Counted from the first letter of the stretch, positions 37,059-45,526 are shown. The stretch: DNA of 64,000 nucleotides from Lentimicrobium sp. (GCA_023957275.1 JAMLHF010000005.1:56235-120234), one strand, 5' to 3'. Numbers and translations are program-made. The notes: a model not told the origin generated them from the letters alone.

Positions 37059-37697
37059 ATGCTGAATGACATTTTACAGTTGAACAAAAAGCATGAATTT
37101 GCTGCCAGAACCATCCTTGAAAAGGTGATGGCTGAAAAATCCGGCAAATATATCATTACCATTTCAGGGGAAGTGGAAACCGGTAAATGCGAAGTAGCCC
37201 ACATGCTGGGAAAACTTTTGAAGAGAGAAGGAGTAAGGGTGAAGTTGCTTCACATGGACAATTATTACAAAATTCCTCCGCTCGAACGCACAGAATGGCG
37301 TAAACGGCATGGATTGGAGAGTGTGGGCTATGATGAGTACGACTGGGAAGTTGTGAGCCGGACCCTGGCCGGGTTTAAAGAAAACAAGCTGACCACCCTG
37401 CCGTGTGTCGATTTGTTTACCGGACAGATTGATCAGTTAACCACTAATTTTGCCGGAATAGAGGTGCTGATCATCGAAGGATTGTATTCCGTGAAAATTG
37501 AGGAAGCCAACCTGAAAGTATTTATTGAACAAACCTACCGGGACACGATAGAGGAGCAGAAAATGTCGGGGAAAGAGGAGCTGGATGAATTCAGGATGCA
37601 GATCCTCGAACGCGAACATCAGGTGGTTCAGTCGCTCAAGCCGCTGGCCGATTTTTACCTCGATTTTGATACGGCCAGCGAGATCTATCATTATTAA
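37059..37697 (+). CDS. Uridine kinase-like P-loop protein with altered Walker A motif
   Basis: The 212-residue protein belongs to the uridine kinase/phosphoribulokinase-like P-loop family. The Walker A segment is GEVETGKC (37-44): the lysine is kept (K43), but the following Ser/Thr that binds magnesium is cysteine (C44). The substrate-side motif HMDNYYKIPPLERTEWRK and the lid ILEREHQVVQS are conserved with its neighbour. It lies 36 bases after the GH65 fusion and 21 bases before a paralogue of equal length. It is probably part of the same transcript. The substrate is unknown; a sugar or nucleoside kinase role is possible, and catalysis may be weak or lost. Confidence 0.8.
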   Translation: MLNDILQLNKKHEFAARTILEKVMAEKSGKYIITISGEVETGKCEVAHMLGKLLKREGVRVKLLHMDNYYKIPPLERTEWRKRHGLESVGYDEYDWEVVSRTLAGFKENKLTTLPCVDLFTGQIDQLTTNFAGIEVLIIEGLYSVKIEEANLKVFIEQTYRDTIEEQKMSGKEELDEFRMQILEREHQVVQSLKPLADFYLDFDTASEIYHY

Positions 37698-37718
37698 GTA
37701 ATTTTAAAAAAGACTGTT

Positions 37719-38357
37719 ATGTTAGGAGATGTATTACTGATCGGAGAAAAGCATGAGAATGCCGCCAAAGCCATTCTTCCAAAGATTCTGGAAAACCGGA
37801 AAAATAAGTATATCATTGCCATTTCCGGAGAATCAGGGTCAGGAAAAACAGAGTTATCGCATGTGATTGCCAAAATGCTCAGGAAAGAGGGTATCTTTTG
37901 CAAACCCATTCACATTGATAACTATTACCGCATCCATCCCCTTGAGCGTACCGAATGGCGTAAAAAGCACGGGATCGGAACGGCTGTAGGACTTGGGGAG
38001 TACGACTGGGATACCATATACCGGAATATCGATGATTTCAAAAATGACAGGGTTTCAACCATGCCCTGCATCGATCTCGTTACCGAGCAGGTAGATCATC
38101 TTACCACCGATTTTAAGGGTATCGAAATGATCATCGTTGACGGATTATATGCCATTCATACAGAGGGCGTTGATCTTGGAATTTTTATCGAACTGACCTA
38201 TCATGAGACTAAAAAAGCCCAGGTAGTAAGGGGAAAGGAGCCTCAGAACGAATACCGTATGCAGGTGCTGGAACGTGAGCACCAGGTTGTACAATCGTTA
38301 CGCGAAAAAGCAGATATTTTTATCAATAAGGAATATCAGGTCGTTCCGGCCCGCTAA
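37719..38357 (+). CDS. Uridine kinase-like P-loop kinase, canonical paralogue
   Basis: The 212-residue protein is a tandem paralogue of the preceding gene, with the same HIDNYYRIHPLERTEWRK segment and ILEREHQVVQS-type lid (VLEREHQVVQS). Its Walker A motif is standard, GESGSGKT (37-44, K43 and T44), so it should bind and use ATP. It ends the GH65-kinase-kinase block just before a terminator. Free glucose released by the GH65 enzyme would need a kinase, which makes a sugar-kinase role attractive, but the family is best known for uridine and the link is inference. Confidence 0.83.
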   Translation: MLGDVLLIGEKHENAAKAILPKILENRKNKYIIAISGESGSGKTELSHVIAKMLRKEGIFCKPIHIDNYYRIHPLERTEWRKKHGIGTAVGLGEYDWDTIYRNIDDFKNDRVSTMPCIDLVTEQVDHLTTDFKGIEMIIVDGLYAIHTEGVDLGIFIELTYHETKKAQVVRGKEPQNEYRMQVLEREHQVVQSLREKADIFINKEYQVVPAR

Positions 38358-38372
38358 AAGTGCAAAAAAAAA

Positions 38373-38412
38373 CAGCCTGCCATTTTTTAAAAGGAACAGG
38401 AATGGCAGGCTG
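38373..38412. terminator. Bidirectional terminator between the kinase and malQ genes
   Basis: A perfect 12-bp stem (CAGCCTGCCATT/AATGGCAGGCTG, 16-base loop) flanked by A- and T-rich bases separates two convergent units. Confidence 0.85.
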
Positions 38413-38426
38413 CTTATTGATGGAAT

Positions 38427-39965
38427 TTACTGATGGTTGTCAGGATCGGGGATTTCTTCTTCCGTAACCCTGTTTGTGCGGTTATACAGCGTGCTCAGAT
38501 TCCGGAGGGTAATCTCATGTTCTCTGAGCAGTTGTCCGTCAAGGAACCGCCATTGCCAGTTACCTGACAGGGTGCCCGGTACATTCATTCTTCCGTTTGT
38601 TCCCAATCCCAGCACATCCTGAAGCGGAACCACCGCAATATCCGATACCGAAGCCCATGCCAGCCGGATCATCTGCCAGTGGATACCGGTACCAATACTT
38701 CCAAGGTATTGATGCAGTTTTAGTTTGTCTTCCGCGTCAAGGCTTTCGTACCAGCCAACCACCGTATCATTGTCGTGCGTACCGGTATATACCACGCTGT
38801 TTTGCGGATAGAAATGCGGCAGGTATGGGTTGGCCTTGCTTTTATCGAAAGCAAACTGCAGGATTTTCATCCCCGGAAGGTTAAATTGTAACCGTACCTC
38901 GTCAACATCGGGCGTGATTACTCCCAGGTCTTCGGCAATGATGGGGAGTTTTCCCAGTTTTTTGTCAAGGGCCTCGAATAGCTCAACCGCCGGCGCTTCG
39001 ATCCATTGCCCGTCGATGGCTGTTTCGGCGCCGAAGGGGATGGCCCAGAATGCCACAAGCCCCCTGAAGTGATCGATGCGAATGATATCTGCCAGTTCCA
39101 GGTTATGGGCTACCCGTTTGATCCACCAGTCGAAACCGGTTGCTTTCAGATAATCCCATTTAAAGAGAACATTGCCCCACAACTGACCGGTTTCACTGAA
39201 AAAATCGGGGGGGACGCCGGCCACCATTTCCGGATTCAGGTCCCCGTCCAGCAAAAATACCTCCGGGTTAGCCCAGGCGTCACTGCTGTCGAATGAAACG
39301 TAAAGCGGAATATCGCCGATAATCTGAATGTTTTTTTCGTTGGCGTAAGATTTGAGCTTCATCCATTGGCAGTTGGCAACAAACTGCAGAAATCTGTGGT
39401 ATCCTGCCCGCTCTTCCAGTTCCTGTCTGGTTTTGTCGAGTGCCGGCTGCTTTCTGAGTCTCAGGTCATCGGGCCATTCATACCAGGGAATTCCCCCCAG
39501 GCTTTCTTTGATGGCCATAAACAGGGCATAGTCGTCAAGCCAGTGACTGTGCTTCTCTTTAAAGTCGTTGAAAGCATTTCTGTCGGCATCCGGCGCCGCC
39601 TCGCAAAACGCCCGGTAGGCTTTAGTGAAAATCTGCTCGCGTGAGCTGTTCACAAACGCATAATCAACCCTGCCGTTGTTTCTTCGTTTGGCTGCTGAAA
39701 GATCATTTTGGCCGATTAACCCCTTATTGACAAAATGTTGAAGGTCAATCAATACCGGGTTCAATGCATAGGCGGAATAGCTCTGATAGGGGGAGTCGCC
39801 CGGACCTGTCGGGCCAAGGGGCAACACCTGCCAGAGGTTCTGATGCGCTCTTTCCAGGAAGTCAACAAAATGATAAGCTTCTTCACCAAAGGTACCGATG
39901 CCATATTCATTCGGGAGCGAGGTGGGATGCAGCAATATGCCGCCTGATCGTTGGTTGGTCATCAT
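38427..39965 (-). CDS. malQ: 4-alpha-glucanotransferase (GH77)
   Basis: MalQ moves alpha-1,4-glucan chains between maltodextrins and releases glucose. The 512-residue protein has the GH77 N-terminus GGILLHPTSLPNEYGIGTFG, the LPLGPTGPGDSPYQ motif, the nucleophile region IRIDHFRGL, the acid/base in PIIAEDLG and the third aspartate in GTHDND. The length matches the short, single-domain bacterial form. It starts 5 bases after the MFS transporter stop, so both are one operon. The ATG could be either of two adjacent Met codons. Together with the transporter and GH65 fusion it forms a cytoplasmic maltodextrin route. Confidence 0.95.
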   Translation of the reverse strand: MMTNQRSGGILLHPTSLPNEYGIGTFGEEAYHFVDFLERAHQNLWQVLPLGPTGPGDSPYQSYSAYALNPVLIDLQHFVNKGLIGQNDLSAAKRRNNGRVDYAFVNSSREQIFTKAYRAFCEAAPDADRNAFNDFKEKHSHWLDDYALFMAIKESLGGIPWYEWPDDLRLRKQPALDKTRQELEERAGYHRFLQFVANCQWMKLKSYANEKNIQIIGDIPLYVSFDSSDAWANPEVFLLDGDLNPEMVAGVPPDFFSETGQLWGNVLFKWDYLKATGFDWWIKRVAHNLELADIIRIDHFRGLVAFWAIPFGAETAIDGQWIEAPAVELFEALDKKLGKLPIIAEDLGVITPDVDEVRLQFNLPGMKILQFAFDKSKANPYLPHFYPQNSVVYTGTHDNDTVVGWYESLDAEDKLKLHQYLGSIGTGIHWQMIRLAWASVSDIAVVPLQDVLGLGTNGRMNVPGTLSGNWQWRFLDGQLLREHEITLRNLSTLYNRTNRVTEEEIPDPDNHQ

Positions 39966-39970
39966 GGTCT

Positions 39971-41479
39971 TCAGTGTTCGTCTTTAACAAACATTACGGT
40001 TGCCGCTGCAATAAACATGGAAATACCGCCGAGTACAATGGCGTAAACGGCTTCACCGCCGAACAGGTCCCGGGTAAAGAAGCCCAGTATACTGGCCGCC
40101 AGTATTTGCGGGATAACGATAAAGAAGTTGAAAATGCCCATATACGTTCCCATTTTGTTGGCCGGAAGTGCGCCCGCAAGGATGGCGTAAGGCATGGATA
40201 AGATGCTTGCCCAGGCAAATCCGACGCCCACCATGGAAACCAGCAGCAGATTCGGATCTTTGATAAAATAGATTGAGATCAGCCCCAGTCCGCCGGCGAC
40301 CAGTGCCAACATGTGTGTGAACTTCCGTGAAGTGCGTTTGGCGATGACCGGAAGGAGGAAAGCCACGGCGGCGGCAAATCCGTTATATACGGCGAAGCAG
40401 ATGCCTACCCAGTCGGCGCCCTTGTTGAAAAGTTCGGATGTGGGATCGGTAGTGCCATAGATATGCTTGGTTACGGCGGCGGTGGTGTATATCCACATCG
40501 CGAAAAGCGCGAACCACGAAAAAAACTGGACTACCGCGAGTTGAGCCATTGTTTTCGGCATGCGGTAGAGGTCGTGCATCACCACGGCAATGCCGTTTTT
40601 AAGGTTTCCGCTGCGGATGATCAATCCCGAGATCAGCATCATCAGGCCATAAACGCCAAGGCCGGCTGAAAAAATATAAAGTTCGGGGTGGAAGCCGAAG
40701 TGGTATATAATGTACGAAAGAACCAGCCCTACACTTATCCAGAGGATGCTCCGGTTGAGGAATACGCGGCTGACCTTACCCGGTTCTGAGATTTCCTCTC
40801 CGGGGGTTTCTCCGGTGACCAATCCTTCTGCTTCAGCGTGCGCTTTCAGTTCTTCGGGAGAGTATTCCTTTGTCCGCAAAACGGTCCATAGAACGGCGGC
40901 AAAAAAGGCAAATGCTCCCAGGTAGAAGGAGTATTGCACGGAAGGTGGTATTTTGCCTTCGGGCGCAGTATTGGCAATGCCGAACCAGTTAGTCAGGATG
41001 TAGGGCAGGGCAGAAGCCACAACAGCCCCGGTACCGATAAAGAAACTCTGCATGGCAAAGCCTTTGGTACGCTGTTCCGAAGGGAGCATGTCACCAACAA
41101 AGGCCCTGAAAGGCTCCATGGAAATGTTGATGGAAGCATCCATAATCCAGAGCATGCCGGCGGCAACCCAGAGGGTGGGGGAGTTGGGCATAATGATCAA
41201 CGCAATGGATGCCAGTATGGCTCCAACCATAAAGAACGGCCGTCTTCTGCCCCAGCGGTTCCATGTATTATCGCTCAGATGGCCGATAATGGGTTGCATA
41301 ATGAGTCCGGTAACCGGGGCGGCAATCCAGAGGATGGGTATTTCATCCACCTTGGCGCCCAGGGTTTCAAAAATCCGGCTTACATTGGCATTCTGCAGGG
41401 CAAATCCGAATTGTATCCCCAGAAATCCAAAACTCATATTCCATATCTGCCAGAAACTGAGGTGCGGCTTTTTACTCAT
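39971..41479 (-). CDS. MFS sugar transporter (SLC45/GPH-like)
   Basis: The protein of about 502 residues has twelve predicted membrane helices. I start at the ATG 41477-41479, giving MSKKPHLSFWQIWNMSFGFL, the usual N-terminus of this subgroup; a longer frame adds 36 residues without membrane character. The first loop contains the family motif GHLSDNTWNRWGRRRPFF (GxLSDrxxxRxGRRRP). Members import sucrose, maltose or maltodextrins by proton symport. Genetic linkage to malQ favours maltose or maltodextrin. Confidence 0.9.
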   Translation of the reverse strand: MSKKPHLSFWQIWNMSFGFLGIQFGFALQNANVSRIFETLGAKVDEIPILWIAAPVTGLIMQPIIGHLSDNTWNRWGRRRPFFMVGAILASIALIIMPNSPTLWVAAGMLWIMDASINISMEPFRAFVGDMLPSEQRTKGFAMQSFFIGTGAVVASALPYILTNWFGIANTAPEGKIPPSVQYSFYLGAFAFFAAVLWTVLRTKEYSPEELKAHAEAEGLVTGETPGEEISEPGKVSRVFLNRSILWISVGLVLSYIIYHFGFHPELYIFSAGLGVYGLMMLISGLIIRSGNLKNGIAVVMHDLYRMPKTMAQLAVVQFFSWFALFAMWIYTTAAVTKHIYGTTDPTSELFNKGADWVGICFAVYNGFAAAVAFLLPVIAKRTSRKFTHMLALVAGGLGLISIYFIKDPNLLLVSMVGVGFAWASILSMPYAILAGALPANKMGTYMGIFNFFIVIPQILAASILGFFTRDLFGGEAVYAIVLGGISMFIAAATVMFVKDEH

Positions 41480-41594
41480 AAAGACGGTTTTAAAATTTAG
41501 CGTTAAAAATACGGAAAAAACTTGCTGTACAAACTGAAATGGCCTGCCCGATAATTTTTTCATAGCCGCTGTCTTTATAAACATCAAGTTTTAT

Positions 41595-41602
41595 TATTTT
41601 TG
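41595..41602 (+). promoter_or_regulatory. -7 promoter box upstream of the tRNA-Gly repeat array
   Basis: TATTTTTG matches TAnnTTTG and ends 16 bases before the first repeat unit. A CTTTA lies where TTG is expected. Transcription from here would cover the four partial tRNA units and the complete tRNA. Confidence 0.55.
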
Positions 41603-41618
41603 CAATGAAATTCCAATC

Positions 41619-41903
41619 GCGGAAGTAGCTCAGTCGGTAGTCTCGTCACCAATGACGAGATCTCAAGCTGAGGGTATAATAATAACAATGCGGAAGTAGC
41701 TCAGTCGGTAGTCTCGTCACCAATGACGAGATCTCAAGCTGAGGGTATAAATAATAACAATGCGGAAGTAGCTCAGTCGGTAGTCTCGTCACCAGTGACG
41801 AGATCTCAAGCTGAGGGTATAATAATAACAATGCGGAAGTAGCTCAGTCGGTAGTCTCGTCACCAGTGACGAGATCTCAAGCTGAGGGTATAATAATAAC
41901 AAT
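41619..41903 (+). repeat. Tandem array of four tRNA-Gly-derived units with a hairpin in place of the anticodon arm
   Basis: Four head-to-tail units lie at 41619-41689, 41690-41761, 41762-41832 and 41833-41903 (71, 72, 71 and 71 bp). Each starts with tRNA positions 1-22 of the tRNA-Gly that follows. A 24-base insert then replaces positions 23-36, that is, the rest of the D arm, the 5' anticodon stem and the anticodon. The unit continues with tRNA positions 37-47 and an AT-rich 14-base spacer. The insert contains the palindrome TCTCGTCACCAATGACGAGA; units 3 and 4 have G in place of the second A of the loop, which extends the stem by one pair. No unit has a T arm or 3' acceptor strand, so none can be a working tRNA. 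Unit 2 has one extra A in the spacer. The function is unknown. Confidence 0.93.
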
Positions 41904-41976
41904 GCGGAAGTAGCTCAGTCGGTAGAGCATCAGCTTCCCAAGCTGAGGGTCGCGGGTTCGAATCCCGTTTTCCGCT
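41904..41976 (+). tRNA. tRNA-Gly (anticodon CCC)
   Basis: The 73-base gene folds as a complete cloverleaf: acceptor GCGGAAG/TTTCCGC with one G-T pair, D stem GCTC/GAGC, anticodon stem TCAGC/GCTGA with loop TTCCCAA, and T arm GCGGG-TTCGAAT-CCCGT. The anticodon CCC (41937-41939) reads GGG. The discriminator base is T, as usual for bacterial tRNA-Gly. The CCA end is not encoded and must be added by the nucleotidyltransferase. Directly upstream lie four truncated copies of its 5' part. Confidence 0.97.
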
Positions 41977-41977
41977 C

Positions 41978-42009
41978 AAAAAACGAGGTCAGATGGCTTC
42001 GTTTTTTTT
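41978..42009 (+). terminator. Terminator of the tRNA-Gly transcript
   Basis: AAAAAACGAGG pairs with CTTCGTTTTTT (one G-T pair, 8-base loop) and is followed by more T residues. It begins two bases after the tRNA discriminator base. An in-frame ATG at 41993 lies inside its loop. Confidence 0.85.
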
Positions 42010-42125
42010 GTATAATATAGAAAGCACAAGCTATGCCAGGTTGCACTGCGAAAAAATAAACTGCAGGCAGTCCGTTCAATTGCTGAAATTTCATGTTTAT
42101 ACTCTGTCGTACTTAAAGAACGGCT

Positions 42126-42133
42126 TATATTTG
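42126..42133 (+). promoter_or_regulatory. -7 promoter box for the GT-C membrane protein gene
   Basis: TATATTTG is a full consensus match that lies inside the long open frame from 41993. A transcript starting near 42140 would use the GTG at 42164. Confidence 0.45.
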
Positions 42134-42163
42134 TTGCTGAAACGAATTTTAGCATTCACGCTG

Positions 42164-43615
42164 GTGCAAGAGAAATCGCAAACATCAACTGACTTCCCGG
42201 GATACTCCGTATGGCTGGTTGCAGCCATTGCGCTGGCGGTTAAACTGGCCTTGTATCCGTTTTCACAGCAGGTTGATGCCGATGCGGTCAGCCGCATCCT
42301 TACCTCCGAAGCCTGGGCCGCAGATCCCCATTGGATTGTTACGGGTGTATGGGCTCCCTTTCATTATTACCTTAACGGCCTGGTTATAATGTTGTTCCAG
42401 AGCCGGGATGCGGCGCCCGTTCTGGTCAATATTTTGTTTTCCGTTCTGACGCTTTTTCCCCTTTATTATTTTACCCGGCGGGAATTCAGCCACAACGGGG
42501 CGGTGGCGGTCACCTTCTTTTTTGCCATCAGCCCGGTGGTTTTCCGTTACAGTTTCCTGGTGATGGCCGAAACGCCCGCGCTGTTTTTTATCGCGCTGAC
42601 AATGAACCAATTGTCGCTGGCGCTCCGGAACCTGAAGTGGAAGGATTTTGTATTGGCCGGCTTCTTTCTGACCCTGGCATCCGGCTTCAGGTATGAAGCC
42701 TGGCTGCTGATTGCCCTCTTCGGCCTGCTGATACTGATTCATGGACGCCGGAAGCAGGCGCTGGTTTTTGGATTGGCCGCTTCGGTTTTCCCGTTAACCT
42801 GGATGATACAGAATTACCTTGCAACCGGCGATGCCATGTACAGCATTTCAGCCAACAGCCGGTGGACGCTTGATGTAATGGGCACCAACAAACAGGTTGA
42901 TTTTGAAGCGATGTTACGCAGAATCTGGTTTTTCCCCTTCTCCTGGCTGATTGCATTTGGCCCGCCGCTTGCCTGGATCGTGGCGCGTCAAATGATCAGG
43001 ATGCCGGGCAGGGAGAATTTCAACCGCCACGAAGCCCGTTGGATGTTACCTTTTGCCATTTTTCTGCTGGTAATGATCTACAATTCGGTAAGCGGGAAAC
43101 TGTTGCTTCATCAACGGTTTTCCATGACCCCCGTGTTGCTTTCCATACCGTTTGCAGCCCCCTGGTTCTCAGTGCTGAACCGCAGCAAAATCAGAAAAAT
43201 GTTTCTGTTCGGCCTGATAACCATTGCCCTGTCGATGCTGTACACCATAGGAGGCGTAAAGCCCCTGCCAAGACTGAAAGACCAGCGGATCGTTCAGTTT
43301 TCACGAAATTTAATCCCTGCGCTTTCGCCTGACGATTTGCTGGTGGTTGACTTTGCCGGATGGGAGAATACTTTTTATCTCGGACTGCAGTCGGGAAAAG
43401 GCCGTGATCAGTTAATTCTGCTGGAGGGCAGCTCCCCTGAAGCGATTCCGCAGCAGCGTATTCGCGAATTGCTTGAGGACCGCAGGCACATTGTCTTTCT
43501 GATCAATGACGGCTCATCCTTAAGCGGGTTACTGCCTGAGCTCACCCCCTCCGTTGCCGACACCTTGTTGCAGGATCCGGATATCCGCTTAACGTTGATC
43601 CGCCCTGATATTTAA
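42164..43615 (+). CDS. GT-C (family 39-like) polytopic membrane glycosyltransferase
   Basis: The protein has about 483 residues from the GTG at 42164, with eight or more membrane helices. The first loop after helix 1 carries the acidic motif QQVDADAVSR, as in PMT/ArnT-type enzymes that use lipid-linked sugars. The soluble C-terminus begins at about residue 390 (DQRIVQFSRNLIPALSPDD). I chose the GTG because the frame from the ATG at 41993 would start within the tRNA terminator, and the 57 extra residues (with scattered Cys and His, no membrane pattern) look non-coding. TTG codons at 42131 and 42134 are alternatives. The substrate is unknown. Confidence 0.75.
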   Translation: MQEKSQTSTDFPGYSVWLVAAIALAVKLALYPFSQQVDADAVSRILTSEAWAADPHWIVTGVWAPFHYYLNGLVIMLFQSRDAAPVLVNILFSVLTLFPLYYFTRREFSHNGAVAVTFFFAISPVVFRYSFLVMAETPALFFIALTMNQLSLALRNLKWKDFVLAGFFLTLASGFRYEAWLLIALFGLLILIHGRRKQALVFGLAASVFPLTWMIQNYLATGDAMYSISANSRWTLDVMGTNKQVDFEAMLRRIWFFPFSWLIAFGPPLAWIVARQMIRMPGRENFNRHEARWMLPFAIFLLVMIYNSVSGKLLLHQRFSMTPVLLSIPFAAPWFSVLNRSKIRKMFLFGLITIALSMLYTIGGVKPLPRLKDQRIVQFSRNLIPALSPDDLLVVDFAGWENTFYLGLQSGKGRDQLILLEGSSPEAIPQQRIRELLEDRRHIVFLINDGSSLSGLLPELTPSVADTLLQDPDIRLTLIRPDI

Positions 43616-43639
43616 ATTGAGAGTTCAGTATTTTTATGC

Positions 43640-43656
43640 TTCAGGCAATGCCTGAA
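43640..43656. repeat. Near-perfect 17-bp palindrome
   Basis: TTCAGGCA-A-TGCCTGAA lies 25 bases after the stop of the GT-C protein gene and upstream of the DUF4173 gene. There is no T-run, so it could be an operator or a weak transcript end. Confidence 0.4.
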
Positions 43657-43768
43657 TAATATTCTGACCTGTTCATCGTTATTGAGGAAAAGTAAATATG
43701 TTGCAGCCATTTCCGTAACCGGATGCTATGACTGTTTTACATACTGTGCCACTCAATTCCGTTTCCGG

Positions 43769-45262
43769 ATGAAAAAGTCATTTCTACTGTTTCCACTGGC
43801 ATTCGCACTTATATTTGCCTATCTGTTTCACAGGCAGCAAGCCGGGGTAAATATTTTGATATTCAATGCATTGCTGATAAGCCTGCTGATCCGGACCAGG
43901 CGTCTGAGTCCGGGTAACCGGTTTCATTTAATTTTCCTGGCCGGCGCAGGCATCAGCAGCATCATGGTGGCGGTTTACGGAGAGGGGGTGGCGCTGGCAG
44001 GCAATATTCTTTCATTGATGGTGCTTTGTGCAGTGGCTGCATATCCCGCGATGGTGGTGCCGCTAAATGCGATGATTGCACTGCCTTCGGCAATGCTGAC
44101 AGGGCCCCGGGAGTGGCTCAGGGCCATCACCGCTGAACCCGGTGGTAAATCCGGCACAGGCCGGGTATTCAGGAAAGGGGCCATGTGGCTGTTACCCCTG
44201 ATTGTCTTTGCGCTGTTTATGCTGATTTACTCCGCTGCAAGCCCGTTTTTCAACAAGTTTACCGGTAACTTTCTTCAGGGATTCAGTGACCTGATGCAAA
44301 AAATCTTTCGTTGGATTTCACCTGGTTTTTTCTGGTTAACGATAGTGGGATTTGCGTTATACCTGTTCTATTTCTTTGGCACCTTCAATAATATTTTCAG
44401 GGTTTTCAGGGAAGAAGAAACCGACCGGCTTATCCGCAGGCGCAAACCATTTTCCGGCGGTTTCAATGCATTGAAAAATGAATACCGCTCAGGCATTATC
44501 CTTCTGATATTGCTCAACCTGGCGCTGGCGCTGATGAACGTGCTTGATATCCGGCATGTCTGGTTGTTTTTTGAATGGGACGGAGGTTACCTGAAGCAAT
44601 TTGTACACGAAGGCACCTGGCTGCTGATCGTATCCATACTGATCTCCATTGTCATTGTAGTATGGTTATTCAGGGGCAACCTGAACTTCTATTCCAAAAA
44701 CCGGTTGTTGCTCGTGCTTTCCCGTATCTGGCTGTATCAGAATATAATACTTGCAATTTCGGTAGCTGTCAGGAATTTCTGGTACATTCATTATTTCAAC
44801 CTGGCCTTTAAGCGGATCTGGGTGTTTGCGTTCCTGATTCTCGTCGTCTTCGGCATTATTACGGTATTGTTGAAGCTCAGACATAAAAAAACGCTGCAGT
44901 ATCTGCTGGTGCAAAACAGCCTGATGGCCTACGCGGTAATTATCTTTACCGGATTGTTCAACTGGGATATGGTGATTGCCCGGCACAATGTGAAACATGC
45001 CGGAAAGGCATTTTTCCATACTGATTTCATGATGCACCTCGACAGCAGTACTTTACCGGTGCTCAGACTCGATGCGGAAACCCTCATTCAGATTGATTCG
45101 GTAAACCGCATCAATTTTCCTGATCATCATTATTATACTTCTATGGACTATTATTCCGGGCACATCGGTCAGCGCTCCCGGAATTTCCTGCAGGGTTATC
45201 CGAAGCTGCAATGGCAATCACTGACGGTTTCGGATGCCATTACCTATCGCAGGTTGAAATGA
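43769..45262 (+). CDS. DUF4173-like polytopic membrane protein
   Basis: The protein has about 497 residues from the ATG at 43769, which directly precedes the first membrane helix (SFLLFPLAFALIFAYLF). The 29 codons upstream in the same frame are Cys/Tyr-rich and look non-coding. There are about eleven membrane helices, and a soluble C-terminal segment (LDSSTLPVLRLDAETL, then YYSGHIGQRSRNFLQGYP) faces one side. The layout fits DUF4173/DUF4153 proteins, whose function is unknown. Confidence 0.75.
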   Translation: MKKSFLLFPLAFALIFAYLFHRQQAGVNILIFNALLISLLIRTRRLSPGNRFHLIFLAGAGISSIMVAVYGEGVALAGNILSLMVLCAVAAYPAMVVPLNAMIALPSAMLTGPREWLRAITAEPGGKSGTGRVFRKGAMWLLPLIVFALFMLIYSAASPFFNKFTGNFLQGFSDLMQKIFRWISPGFFWLTIVGFALYLFYFFGTFNNIFRVFREEETDRLIRRRKPFSGGFNALKNEYRSGIILLILLNLALALMNVLDIRHVWLFFEWDGGYLKQFVHEGTWLLIVSILISIVIVVWLFRGNLNFYSKNRLLLVLSRIWLYQNIILAISVAVRNFWYIHYFNLAFKRIWVFAFLILVVFGIITVLLKLRHKKTLQYLLVQNSLMAYAVIIFTGLFNWDMVIARHNVKHAGKAFFHTDFMMHLDSSTLPVLRLDAETLIQIDSVNRINFPDHHYYTSMDYYSGHIGQRSRNFLQGYPKLQWQSLTVSDAITYRRLK

Positions 45263-45526
45263 CCATATTTTTTCCTTAGGTCTTTTCAGGAGTCTGCAAA
45301 CCCGAATCCGGATGAAAAATACCGAAAACCTTTATTCTTCCCGGAACGGCATATTGCTGTAATATTTGGACCGAAAAATAATTAAGTTGCCGGATGCAGG
45401 GGGTGCATGTCGTAAAAGCGTTGAGTTACTTCGACAGATTTTTACCGAACCAGCATGTTATAAGTGCATAGTCAATGCTTCCGCTGCAGATTAAATATCA
45501 GCAATACCTTAATTAACCTGACTTTA

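Noticed and set aside
41646-41831. Minus-strand frame of 61 codons with an internal repeat
   Set aside because: It only reflects the tandem tRNA-derived units read backwards, and the 71-bp periodicity breaks the frame in most units.
41619-41903. CRISPR-like array
   Set aside because: There are no unique spacers: the units are near-identical over their whole length, and there are no cas genes in the window.
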